In this document: positions 1 through 8,300 of the stretch, piece by piece | Numbering within the stretch: position 1 is the first letter of the stretch | Layout of the letters: each line of letters begins with the position of its first letter | NCBI GenBank assembly: GCA_050288165.1 | Contig: JBNKDG010000004.1 | Location: forward strand, 186,001-250,000 | From: JAPHTQ01 sp050288165 | GTDB lineage: Bacteria; Pseudomonadota; Gammaproteobacteria; Thiohalomonadales; Thiohalomonadaceae | Length of the DNA: 64,000 nucleotides | Reading direction: 5' to 3' | Translations under genes and position numbers: made by a program | Notes under the pieces: generated by a model | Database searches by the model: none | What the model saw: the letters and a program-made list of their open reading frames with translations, nothing else | Told to the model about the DNA's origin: nothing

Positions 1-1
1 C

Positions 2-196
2 AGTCGTGGTGGACAACTGGTATTCGATCTTGCCGAGGTCTCGCGTGCCGACAGCGCCGGGCTGGCCCTGTTGATGGAGTGGCTGCGCATGGGCAAGGCG
101 GCGGGAATGGATATCCGTTTCCGCCATCTACCGCAGCAGTTGCTGGCGATTGCCCGGGCCAGCGACCTGGAGCGCCTGATTCCGCTGGAGGGATAG
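2..196 (+). CDS. mlaB: STAS-domain protein, MlaB-like (5' end outside window)
   Basis: Only the last 64 codons are present; the frame is open from base 2 to the TAG at 194-196. The translation carries a STAS-type stretch (LVFDLAEVSRADSAGLALL, then a helix and RFRHLPQQLLAIA), which fits the small cytoplasmic MlaB subunit of the MlaFEDB retrograde phospholipid transporter. Its position directly before ibaG and murA matches the mlaFEDCB-ibaG-murA order known from many Gammaproteobacteria, which supports the call more than the short sequence does. Family and neighbourhood agree; the rest of the mla operon would lie just upstream. Confidence 0.8.
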   Translation, partial: SRGGQLVFDLAEVSRADSAGLALLMEWLRMGKAAGMDIRFRHLPQQLLAIARASDLERLIPLEG

Positions 197-270
197 CGCG
201 CGTTCAGGGTTACATATTGGCCTCCCAGGCGGTATGATTCCCGACTCATTTCCCCATGTTGGTGCGTGGT

Positions 271-525
271 ATGCAGGTTGAAGAGGTCAAGGCGATGATC
301 GAGGCGGCCCTGCCCGCCGATGAAGTGCGGGTGTCAGGGGACGGCAGCCATTTCGACATTATCGTCGTTAGTAAGGAATTCGAAGGCAAATCAATGGTGC
401 AGGAACAGCGGATGGTCTTCGCCACGCTGGGGGACAGGATCACCTCCGGCGAGATCCATGCCATTAACATTAAGGCCTATACACCGGATGAGTGGAAAAC
501 TGCCAGCAAACTGCAGCTTTCCTGA
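271..525 (+). CDS. ibaG: BolA-family protein IbaG
   Basis: An 84-residue BolA/IbaG protein: SGDGSHFDIIVVS and the closing INIKAYTPDEW are the typical family blocks. BolA-like proteins pair with monothiol glutaredoxins (Grx4) to bind and pass on [2Fe-2S] clusters; the conserved His of DGSHF is the usual ligand. I chose the second in-frame ATG because it gives the same length as E. coli IbaG; an ATG at 256 would add five residues and neither has a strong ribosome site. It sits between mlaB and murA, as in E. coli and Pseudomonas. Confidence 0.88.
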   Translation: MQVEEVKAMIEAALPADEVRVSGDGSHFDIIVVSKEFEGKSMVQEQRMVFATLGDRITSGEIHAINIKAYTPDEWKTASKLQLS

Positions 526-582
526 GGCGCCCGGCCGTCGCTGCCCGATAACGGGCGGGTCGAGACTTTCACAGCGAGGAAT

Positions 583-1887
583 ATGGACAAACTAATCATT
601 ACCGGCGGTACCACCCTGAAAGGGGAGATCCGTATTTCCGGCGCCAAAAACTCCGCCCTGCCGATCCTGGCGGCCACCCTGGTTGCCGACGAGCCGGTGA
701 CCATCTGCAACGTGCCGCACCTGCATGACATCACCACCACCATGGAACTGCTCGGTAACATGGGTGTGGAGCTGGTGATCGACGAAAAGCTCAATATCGA
801 AGTCCACGCCAACACCATCAAGGAGCTCTACGCCCCCTACGAACTGGTGCGCACCATGCGGGCGTCGATCCTGGTGTTGGGCCCGCTGCTGGCGCGTCAT
901 GGCGAAGCGGAAGTCTCACTGCCCGGCGGTTGCGCCATCGGCTCGCGTCCGGTCAACATCCACATCGACGGTCTACGCGCCATGGGTGCCGACATCAAAG
1001 TGGAGAACGGTTACATCAAGGCCAGCACCCACGGCGGTCGCCTCAAGGGCGCGGTGTTGAAACCGGAAGTGGTGACGGTGACCGGCACCGAAAACCTGAT
1101 GATCGCAGCGACCCTGGCCGAGGGGACCACAGTGATCAAGAATGCTGCCCGTGAACCGGAGGTGGTCGATCTGGCCAACTTCCTCAACAGCATCGGCGCC
1201 AAGGTCAGCGGCGCGGGTACCGATACCGTGACCATCGAAGGGGTCGAGAGGTTGCACGGCGGTACTTATAACGTACTGCCTGATCGTATCGAAACCGGTA
1301 CCTATCTGGTGGCGGCGGCGATCACTGGTGGCAAGGTCAAACTCAAGGATACCCGTCCGGATCTGCTCGATGCGGTGCTGGACAAGCTGCGCGAAGCGGG
1401 TGCCGATATCGAGTGCGGCGAAGACTGGATCAGTCTCGACATGCACGGCAAGCGGCCGAAGGCAGTCGATCTGGAGACGGCACCCTATCCCGATTTCCCC
1501 ACCGACATGCAGGCGCAGTTCACCGCGTTGAACTGTATCGCCGAGGGTCGCGGGCGCATTATCGAAACCGTATTCGAAAACCGCTTCATGCACGTGCAGG
1601 AGTTGCAGCGCATGGGGGCGAAGATCGACCTCGATGGCAATATCGCCATCACCACCGGTATCGAGCGTCTCACCGGTGCGCCTGTCATGGCGACCGACCT
1701 GCGTGCCTCTGCCAGCCTGGTACTGGCCGGTCTGGTGGCTGAAGGTGAAACCGTGGTGGATCGTATCTACCACATCGACCGCGGTTACGAATGTATTGAA
1801 GAGAAACTGGCCCAGCTCGGTGCGCGCATCCGCCGCGTGCCGGAGATCCACTATAACGGGCCGGTGCTGCTGGATGTAATGCCGTGA
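583..1887 (+). CDS. murA: UDP-N-acetylglucosamine 1-carboxyvinyltransferase
   Basis: MurA transfers enolpyruvate from PEP to UDP-GlcNAc, the committed step of peptidoglycan precursor synthesis in the cytoplasm. The 434-residue protein opens with the substrate loop ISGAKNSALPI and carries the catalytic, fosfomycin-reactive cysteine at residue 117 in PGGCAIGSRP. The length is a little above the 419 of E. coli. A good ribosome site (GAGGA) precedes the ATG. The stop overlaps the hisG start by four bases (GTGA), so murA and hisG are translationally coupled. Confidence 0.97.
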   Translation: MDKLIITGGTTLKGEIRISGAKNSALPILAATLVADEPVTICNVPHLHDITTTMELLGNMGVELVIDEKLNIEVHANTIKELYAPYELVRTMRASILVLGPLLARHGEAEVSLPGGCAIGSRPVNIHIDGLRAMGADIKVENGYIKASTHGGRLKGAVLKPEVVTVTGTENLMIAATLAEGTTVIKNAAREPEVVDLANFLNSIGAKVSGAGTDTVTIEGVERLHGGTYNVLPDRIETGTYLVAAAITGGKVKLKDTRPDLLDAVLDKLREAGADIECGEDWISLDMHGKRPKAVDLETAPYPDFPTDMQAQFTALNCIAEGRGRIIETVFENRFMHVQELQRMGAKIDLDGNIAITTGIERLTGAPVMATDLRASASLVLAGLVAEGETVVDRIYHIDRGYECIEEKLAQLGARIRRVPEIHYNGPVLLDVMP

Positions 1888-2525
1888 GTAATACCCTGAC
1901 CATCGCTCTCTCCAAGGGGCGCATCTTCAAGGATACCCTGCCGCTGCTGGCTCATGCTGGCATCGAGCCGCTGGACGATCCGGAGAAGAGCCGCAAGCTG
2001 ATCCTCGACACCAACCAGGAGGATGTGAAGCTGGTGGTGATTCGTGCCACCGACGTACCGACCTTCGTCGAGTACGGCGCCGCCGATCTTGGGGTGGCGG
2101 GCAAGGATGTGCTGATGGAGCACGGCGGGGAAGGGCTCTACGAACCGCTGGACCTGAACATCGCCCGCTGCCGTCTGATGGTGGCCGGACCGAAGGATGG
2201 TGTCGAGCCGAGCGGTCGTTTGCGCATCGCCACCAAGTTCGTCAACTCCACCCGCCGTTACTACGCAGCACAGGGCAAGCAGGTGGAGATCATCAAACTC
2301 TACGGTTCGATGGAACTGGCGCCGCTGGTGGGGCTGGCGGATCGCATCGTCGATCTGGTCGATACCGGTAACACCCTCAAGGCCAACGGCCTGGCGCCGC
2401 TGGAGCATATCGCCGACATCAGTTCACGATTGATCGTCAACAAGGCCTCGCTGAAGATGAAACACGATCGGGTGCAGACCTTCATCGATCGCATCGCCGA
2501 GGCGGTGGCGAAGCAGCATAAATAG
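1884..2525 (+). CDS. hisG: ATP phosphoribosyltransferase catalytic subunit, short form
   Basis: HisG condenses ATP with PRPP, the first step of histidine synthesis. At 213 residues this is the short form, lacking the C-terminal ACT-like regulatory domain of the ~300-residue enteric enzyme. The PRPP-binding segment VDLVDTGNTLKANGL lies near residues 153-167. Short-form enzymes normally need HisZ as regulatory partner (family knowledge); no hisZ is present in this window. GTG start, overlapping the murA stop; the murA-hisG-hisD-hisC order is common in non-enteric Gammaproteobacteria. Confidence 0.95.
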   Translation: MSNTLTIALSKGRIFKDTLPLLAHAGIEPLDDPEKSRKLILDTNQEDVKLVVIRATDVPTFVEYGAADLGVAGKDVLMEHGGEGLYEPLDLNIARCRLMVAGPKDGVEPSGRLRIATKFVNSTRRYYAAQGKQVEIIKLYGSMELAPLVGLADRIVDLVDTGNTLKANGLAPLEHIADISSRLIVNKASLKMKHDRVQTFIDRIAEAVAKQHK

Positions 2526-2597
2526 CCGCTGCTGTTTGTTTTGCCCATCTCGGGCTAAAATTCTCATCCTCTGTATAGCTGAACTCTGGAACACATC

Positions 2598-3896
2598 ATG
2601 GCTGACATCACCCGTCTCGACACTGCGAGCAACGACTTCTGGTCCACCCTGGAACACAAGCTGTCCTGGGAAGGGGTCTCCGACGACAAGGTGAACGGTA
2701 TCGTGCGCGAGATCCTCACCGCGGTGCGCACTCGTGGTGACGCAGCGGTATTGGAATACACCAACCGTTTCGATCGTATGAACGTCTCTGCCATGAGCGA
2801 GCTGGAGATTTCACAGGAGCGGCTACAACAGGCACTGAAAAATATTCCCGCCGCACAGCGTGAGGCGCTGGAGTTGTCTGCAAAGCGGGTGACTCAGTAC
2901 CACGAAAAACAGAAGCAGGAATCCTGGTCTTACACCGAGGCTGACGGCACGCTGCTCGGCCAACAAGTCACCCCGCTGGATCGCGCCGGTCTTTACGTTC
3001 CCGGCGGCAAGGCCGCCTATCCCTCATCGGTACTGATGAACGCGCTGCCCGCCAAGGTGGCCGGTGTACGGGAACTGATCATGGTGGTGCCGACGCCGGA
3101 TGGCGAAGTGAATGAACTGGTATTGGCTGCTGCTGCGGTTTGCGGCGTCGATAAAGTCTTCGCCATCGGCGGTGCTCAGGCAGTCGCCGCGCTGGCCTAC
3201 GGTACCGATACGGTGCCGAAGGTCGACAAGATCGTCGGCCCCGGCAACATCTTTGTCGCTACTGCGAAGGGGATGGTCTTCGGCACCGTTGGTATCGACA
3301 TGATCGCCGGGCCTTCCGAGATTCTGGTGGTTTGCGACGGCAAAACCGATCCCGACTGGATCGCGATGGACCTCTTCTCCCAGGCAGAACACGATGAAGA
3401 CGCGCAGTCGATCCTGGTTTCGCCCGACGCTGCATTCCTCGATAAAGTTGCTGCAAGCATCGACAAGTTGCTGCCAACCATGGAACGCAACGAAATCATT
3501 TCCACGTCACTGCGTGATCGCGGTGCGTTGATTAAAGTGAAAGACATGGACGAGGCGGTGGAAGTGGCCAACTTCATCGCACCGGAACACCTGGAACTCT
3601 CCGTCGAAGATCCGTTGGCTATGGCGCCGAAGATTCGTCACGCCGGTGCGATCTTCATGGGCCGCTACACCGCCGAAGCATTGGGCGACTACTGCGCCGG
3701 TCCCAACCACGTATTGCCCACCTCGCGCACCGCACGTTTCAGTTCACCGCTTGGCGTTTACGATTTCCAGAAACGTTCCAGCCTGATCATGTGTTCGCCG
3801 GAAGGTTCATCGGAGTTGGGCAAGACGGCATCATGCCTGGCACGCGGCGAAGGGCTGACTGCGCACGCCCGTTCTGCCGAATTCCGCATCAAGTAA
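2598..3896 (+). CDS. hisD: Histidinol dehydrogenase
   Basis: A 432-residue, zinc-dependent NAD enzyme that oxidises L-histidinol in two steps to L-histidine. The family signature KVDKIVGPGNIFVATAKG is intact, as is the catalytic FIAPEHLEL block that holds the conserved Glu-His pair. Length is standard (434 in E. coli). It lies 72 bases after hisG and before hisC on the same strand, consistent with a short histidine operon. The region to hisC is occupied by a palindromic repeat element. Confidence 0.97.
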   Translation: MADITRLDTASNDFWSTLEHKLSWEGVSDDKVNGIVREILTAVRTRGDAAVLEYTNRFDRMNVSAMSELEISQERLQQALKNIPAAQREALELSAKRVTQYHEKQKQESWSYTEADGTLLGQQVTPLDRAGLYVPGGKAAYPSSVLMNALPAKVAGVRELIMVVPTPDGEVNELVLAAAAVCGVDKVFAIGGAQAVAALAYGTDTVPKVDKIVGPGNIFVATAKGMVFGTVGIDMIAGPSEILVVCDGKTDPDWIAMDLFSQAEHDEDAQSILVSPDAAFLDKVAASIDKLLPTMERNEIISTSLRDRGALIKVKDMDEAVEVANFIAPEHLELSVEDPLAMAPKIRHAGAIFMGRYTAEALGDYCAGPNHVLPTSRTARFSSPLGVYDFQKRSSLIMCSPEGSSELGKTASCLARGEGLTAHARSAEFRIK

Positions 3897-3904
3897 AAAT
3901 GTAT

Positions 3905-4045
3905 GGGCGCTTCTAAAAATTCAATCAAGGAGATGAGGGCAAGGCGAAAAGCGACGAAAAAGCGGAGTTTACACGCAGTAAATGAGCATTTTGAGGCGCT
4001 TTTCAACGCCGCAATCGCAGCTTGAGTGGATTTTTAGGAGTGTCC
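3905..4045. repeat. MITE-like palindromic element between hisD and hisC
   Basis: The two ends, 3905-3929 and 4021-4045, are imperfect inverted repeats: 20 of 25 positions match, with the shared core CTAAAAAT. Inside is a second near-palindrome centred on GAGTTTACACGCAGTAAATG (3965-3984), flanked by GCGAAAAGCG and CGCTTTTC arms. The whole unit is about 141 bases and non-coding. This resembles the short palindromic miniature elements scattered in several marine Gammaproteobacteria (from memory, not checked). The right arm contains the AGGAG that serves as the ribosome site for hisC. No second copy was seen in this window. Confidence 0.6.
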
Positions 4046-4048
4046 ATT

Positions 4049-5107
4049 ATGAGTAAGTTCTGGAGTCCGGTAGTCCATAAACTGTCGCCCTACATTCCGG
4101 GCGAGCAGCCGAAGATCAACAACCTGATCAAACTCAATACCAACGAAAATCCCTTCGGTCCCTCACCAAAGGCGTTGGCGGCGATCGCTGCTGAAGTTAG
4201 CGACGACCTGCGTCTCTATTCCGATCCAACCTCAAGCAAATTGCGTCAGGCGATTGCCGATCACTACGGCCTGAACAGTGAACAGGTTTTTGTCGGTAAC
4301 GGTTCCGATGAAGTGCTGGCGCATATTTTTCATGGCCTGTTCCAGCATCCGGGCAAATTGTTGTTCCCGGATATTACCTACAGTTTTTATCCGTCCTACT
4401 GCGCGCTGTATGGTATCGAGTATGAAACCATTCCGTTGACGGAAAAATTTGAGCTGCGCGTGGCCGATTACCAAAAACCGAACATCGGGATTATTTTCCC
4501 CAATCCCAATGCACCGACCGGTATGTTATTGCCGCTTGCCGATATTGAATGGCTGTTAAAGCACAACACTGATTCAGTGGTGGTTGTCGACGAAGCCTAT
4601 ATCGACTTCGGTGGCGAGAGTGCGGCAAAATGGATCAACCAATATCCCAACCTGCTGGTGACGCAAACCTTTTCCAAATCACGTTCACTTGCCGGACTGC
4701 GTGTGGGTTTCGCCATGGGGCATGTCGATCTGATTCAGGGATTGATACGGGTGAAGGACAGCTTCAACTCCTACCCGCTGGATCGCCTGGCCATAGCTGG
4801 CGCGACAGCAGCGATGGAAGACCGTGATCACTTTGATCGGACACGTCAGTCCGTGATCGCTGAACGTGAAAACCTCACGCAGAAGATGAGTGATCTGGGT
4901 TTCGAGATCCTGCCATCGGCAGCCAATTTTATCTTCGCCATGCACCCAGAATACGATGCGGCAAAACTCGCAGAGAAGTTACGCGAGCGAAGCATCATCG
5001 TGCGCCACTTCCGTGCACCACGCATCGAGCAATATCTGCGTATCACCATCGGTAAGCCAAAAGAAAATGCTGCGTTGCTGTCGGCAATGAAGGAAATACT
5101 TCGCTAA
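4049..5107 (+). CDS. hisC: Histidinol-phosphate aminotransferase
   Basis: A PLP-dependent fold-type I aminotransferase of 352 residues that makes histidinol phosphate from imidazole-acetol phosphate. The substrate loop NPNAPTG, the aspartate of VVVDEAYIDF and the Schiff-base lysine in TFSKSRSLAGLRVG are present. I use the ATG at 4049 because AGGAG lies nine bases before it and because the upstream TTG at 4022 falls inside the palindromic element. Length then matches E. coli HisC (356). Confidence 0.95.
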   Translation: MSKFWSPVVHKLSPYIPGEQPKINNLIKLNTNENPFGPSPKALAAIAAEVSDDLRLYSDPTSSKLRQAIADHYGLNSEQVFVGNGSDEVLAHIFHGLFQHPGKLLFPDITYSFYPSYCALYGIEYETIPLTEKFELRVADYQKPNIGIIFPNPNAPTGMLLPLADIEWLLKHNTDSVVVVDEAYIDFGGESAAKWINQYPNLLVTQTFSKSRSLAGLRVGFAMGHVDLIQGLIRVKDSFNSYPLDRLAIAGATAAMEDRDHFDRTRQSVIAERENLTQKMSDLGFEILPSAANFIFAMHPEYDAAKLAEKLRERSIIVRHFRAPRIEQYLRITIGKPKENAALLSAMKEILR

Positions 5108-5191
5108 GCATCGCTCAAGTAAACGCAGACTAGGCAGTTATGCCCAGCCAGCACATGATGCCTATCAAAAAATGTAGTAGATATGTTGGGT

Positions 5192-5218
5192 TTGACGTCA
5201 GCCCATAACCTGTATATT
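5192..5218 (+). promoter_or_regulatory. Possible sigma70-type promoter before the RHS gene
   Basis: TTGACG (5192-5197) and TATATT (5213-5218) resemble -35 and -10 boxes but the spacer is only 15 bases, so this is weak. It lies in the 249-base intergenic stretch 5108-5356, which has no gene. About 20 bases further on is the perfect palindrome TAAGAAATTTCTTA (5240-5253), and TTCCGACTA occurs twice (5233-5241 and 5271-5279), which may be operator elements. Confidence 0.3.
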
Positions 5219-5239
5219 GATGTTTTTGATTGTTCCGAC

Positions 5240-5253
5240 TAAGAAATTTCTTA
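5240..5253. promoter_or_regulatory. 14-base perfect palindrome, candidate operator
   Basis: TAAGAAATTTCTTA is a perfect palindrome 104 bases before the RHS start. It is bracketed by a direct repeat TTCCGACTA at 5233-5241 and 5271-5279, 38 bases apart. A related palindrome lies before petA. No regulator is identifiable from the window. Confidence 0.35.
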
Positions 5254-5356
5254 CAGATATCCCCTAAAAATTCCGACTACACAAATGGGTTGAATCTACA
5301 TAATCCATTTCCGCATAATCTTTAGACTCAACAAATCTAACGTAAGGGACTACGTC

Positions 5357-8300
5357 GTGTATATCTTCAACGCCTTCCGTGCGCTTATTGTACTCACTCT
5401 GATATTCTTGATTTCACTCTCTTCCGAGGCTGTAACCATATCCAACAATGACTATGTCGGCGCCCTGTGGGTCGCAGAGTCGGGCGGTATCCTCAAATTG
5501 GCGACCGCCGATGGTACCGTGTTGTTCGAGATAGGTGATGTCAAGGATATTGAGGCACTGGCACTTGACGACACGCATGGCGTGCTATGGAGCTATGGTC
5601 GCGGTCTACTTACCCGCTTTGCGTTTAATGGTTCTATCACTGGTAGCTACGATGTTGGTTGCAAAGTCCATAGAAAAGAACATCTTGATTTTCAGCGCCG
5701 CGATCGAAAAGAAGAACGTCACCAGTGTCAGGAAAATAATGACACCCCCATTGCAATAAGCGTTGCTCCCAGCGATGGTTCTCTCTGGCTTGCCCGTGGC
5801 CGTAAACTGAGTCACTACGATAGCAATGGTGTCATACTGGCTGAACTCGTGTCGGATAAAGCGATCACTGCCATTGCCATCTCACCACTTACCTCAAATA
5901 TCTGGCTTATTGATAAAAAGCGACTCTACCGTGTTATCGATAATGGTGTTTCGCTCACCCTGCAAGAACTCCTGAAAGAGAGAAAAGAACTCAAGGCCAT
6001 CGCATACGACGAATATCTACAGGAGCTGTGGCTGGCAACTGAAAAAGAGTTAATACGCATCAATGAAAGCGGCACTGAACAGTTCCGCCAATACAGCAAA
6101 CATACCCGGCATCTGTCACCCGACTACAAAAGCGCGCTGTGGGTAACCACTGAGCACAGCGTCTTCAAACTTGATGCGACAGGATTGCTGTTGCTGGAAA
6201 CCGATCTACTTCGCGGTTCACATTATGGTGGTGATATCACCACCATGGTTGCCGACAAGAGCGATGGTAGCCTCTGGCTGGCCAACAAAAAACAGTTGAT
6301 CCATCTTGATTCTGTCGGACAGGTTCTACATGAGATTGGCGAGAGGAAACATCATCGTGATATTCGTGCCTTGGCGATCTATCACGACACCACCGCCCCC
6401 AACCTGAACATCACCTTGCCGCTGGATGGCAGCTATCTCAACACCAACCTTCCGTCTATCAATGTCAGTTATAGCGACAACGGCATGGGTGTCGACGGTG
6501 ATAGCCTGAAACTCTTCATCAACGGTGCAGAAGCTGCTGTCACCTGCGAAACCACGGAGCAAGACGCGCAATGCCATCTTGCCGTACCTTTGGCTGAAGG
6601 TGGCACTGTCCTCGCAGCTCAGGTCAGTGACTACGCCGGCAATACCTCAGACAAAGCCACTATTACCTTTACCGTCGACACAGTACCACCGGTGATCACC
6701 ATCACCGCACCGGACAACGGCTTCGTCACCAACCAGACACCGCTTGCCATCAGCGGCTCAATTAATGAAACCGTTACAGCCACTCTCAACGGCAACTCGC
6801 TGACTCTTGACGCACAAAACCAGTTCAGTATAAGTGCCGATCTGACTGAAGGTAGTAATAGCTTCGAAATTACAGCTACCGACCTGGCAGGCAACAGCGC
6901 CACCTATACCTTTACTGGTGAACTCGATACTGTTGCACCACAATCGGTCAATGGTGATTTGATTACAGTGATTATTGAAGCGGGTAACGCTATTGTCACT
7001 GGTGCATCTGGTAGTGCTGAACCGGGAAGCTGGATCACCATCACCAATGCCTCTACCGGTGAATCGATCACCGTACAGGTGGCTGCCGACGGTAGCTTTA
7101 GCGCGCAACTGGCTGTTACCTCAGGTGATGACCTGGTTATTTCCGTGCGCGACGGCGCCGGTAACGTGGCAGCGGAGGATGTCACCGTATCTACCGGCCC
7201 CGTTGAACCGCCACAACCCAATAACGGATACGTTCCGGTGGATCCGGCGAGTGTCGCACCGCCCATCGATCCGACCGTGGTTACCAGCCTCTACAACTCC
7301 ACAGCCTTCCTCTACAGCGGCAGCCATCCGATCCAGTTTGATGTGCCGCCAAATACCATCGAAGAGCGTCGTGTCGTGGTCCTGCGCGGCAAGGTCACAA
7401 CCCGCGGCGGCGAAGCACTGAAAGGCGTCACCATCACCATTCTCAATCACAACGAATTCGGCTGGACCGGTACCCGCACCGACGGCATGTTCGACATGGC
7501 CGTCAACGGCGGCGGTATTCTCACCGTCAACTACAAAAAGGAAGGCTACCTGCCGGTGCAACGGCAGATTAATGCGCCGTGGAAAGACTACGCTTGGCTG
7601 CCGGAAGTGGTAATGATCCCGTTGGACAATAACGTTACTACCGTCGATCTCAACTCCACCGCTCCATTCCAGGTGGCACAGGGCAGCGTCATGACCGACG
7701 CAGATGGCAGCCGCCAGGCGACCCTGCTCTTCCCGCAGGGAGTGCAGGCCGAAATGGTTATGGCTGACGGCAGCACACAACCACTTACTTCTATGAACGT
7801 CCGCGCCACCGAATACACCGTGGGCACGGAAGGCGCCAACACCATGCCCGGCGAACTGCCGCCGAGCAGCGGTTACACCTACGCGGTGGAACTGAGTGTG
7901 GACGAAGCGATTGCCGCTGGGGCCAACACCGTACAGTTCAGTCAACCGCTACCGGTCTATGTCGACAACTTCATCGGTTTCCCTGTTGGAGGGATCGTGC
8001 CGGTGGGGTGGTACGACAGGGACAAGGCCGCCTGGATCCCGTCCGAAAACGGCCGGGTGATCGAAATCCTTTCTGTTACCAACGGCATGGCCGATATCGA
8101 CGTCGATGGAAGCGGTACAGCTGATAATGCAGCGGCACTATCCGCGTTGGGTATTACAGAAGCAGAGCGTTTACAACTGGCTCAACTTTACCAGCCGGGC
8201 AAGAGCCTGTGGCGTGCACCGATAACTCACTTTACGCCGTGGGATTGTAACTGGCCGTATGGGCCGCCGGATGATGCAGTGGCACCTGAAGAGGATATCC

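Noticed and set aside
973..1851. Long minus-strand open frame opposite murA (292 codons)
   Set aside because: It is the antisense shadow of a GC-rich coding gene; low-complexity H/R/G-rich translation, no family pattern, and murA is certain on the other strand.
2540..2560. Possible hairpin GCCC...GGGC after hisG
   Set aside because: Stem of four pairs with a poor T run, inside an apparently continuous operon; not supported as a terminator.
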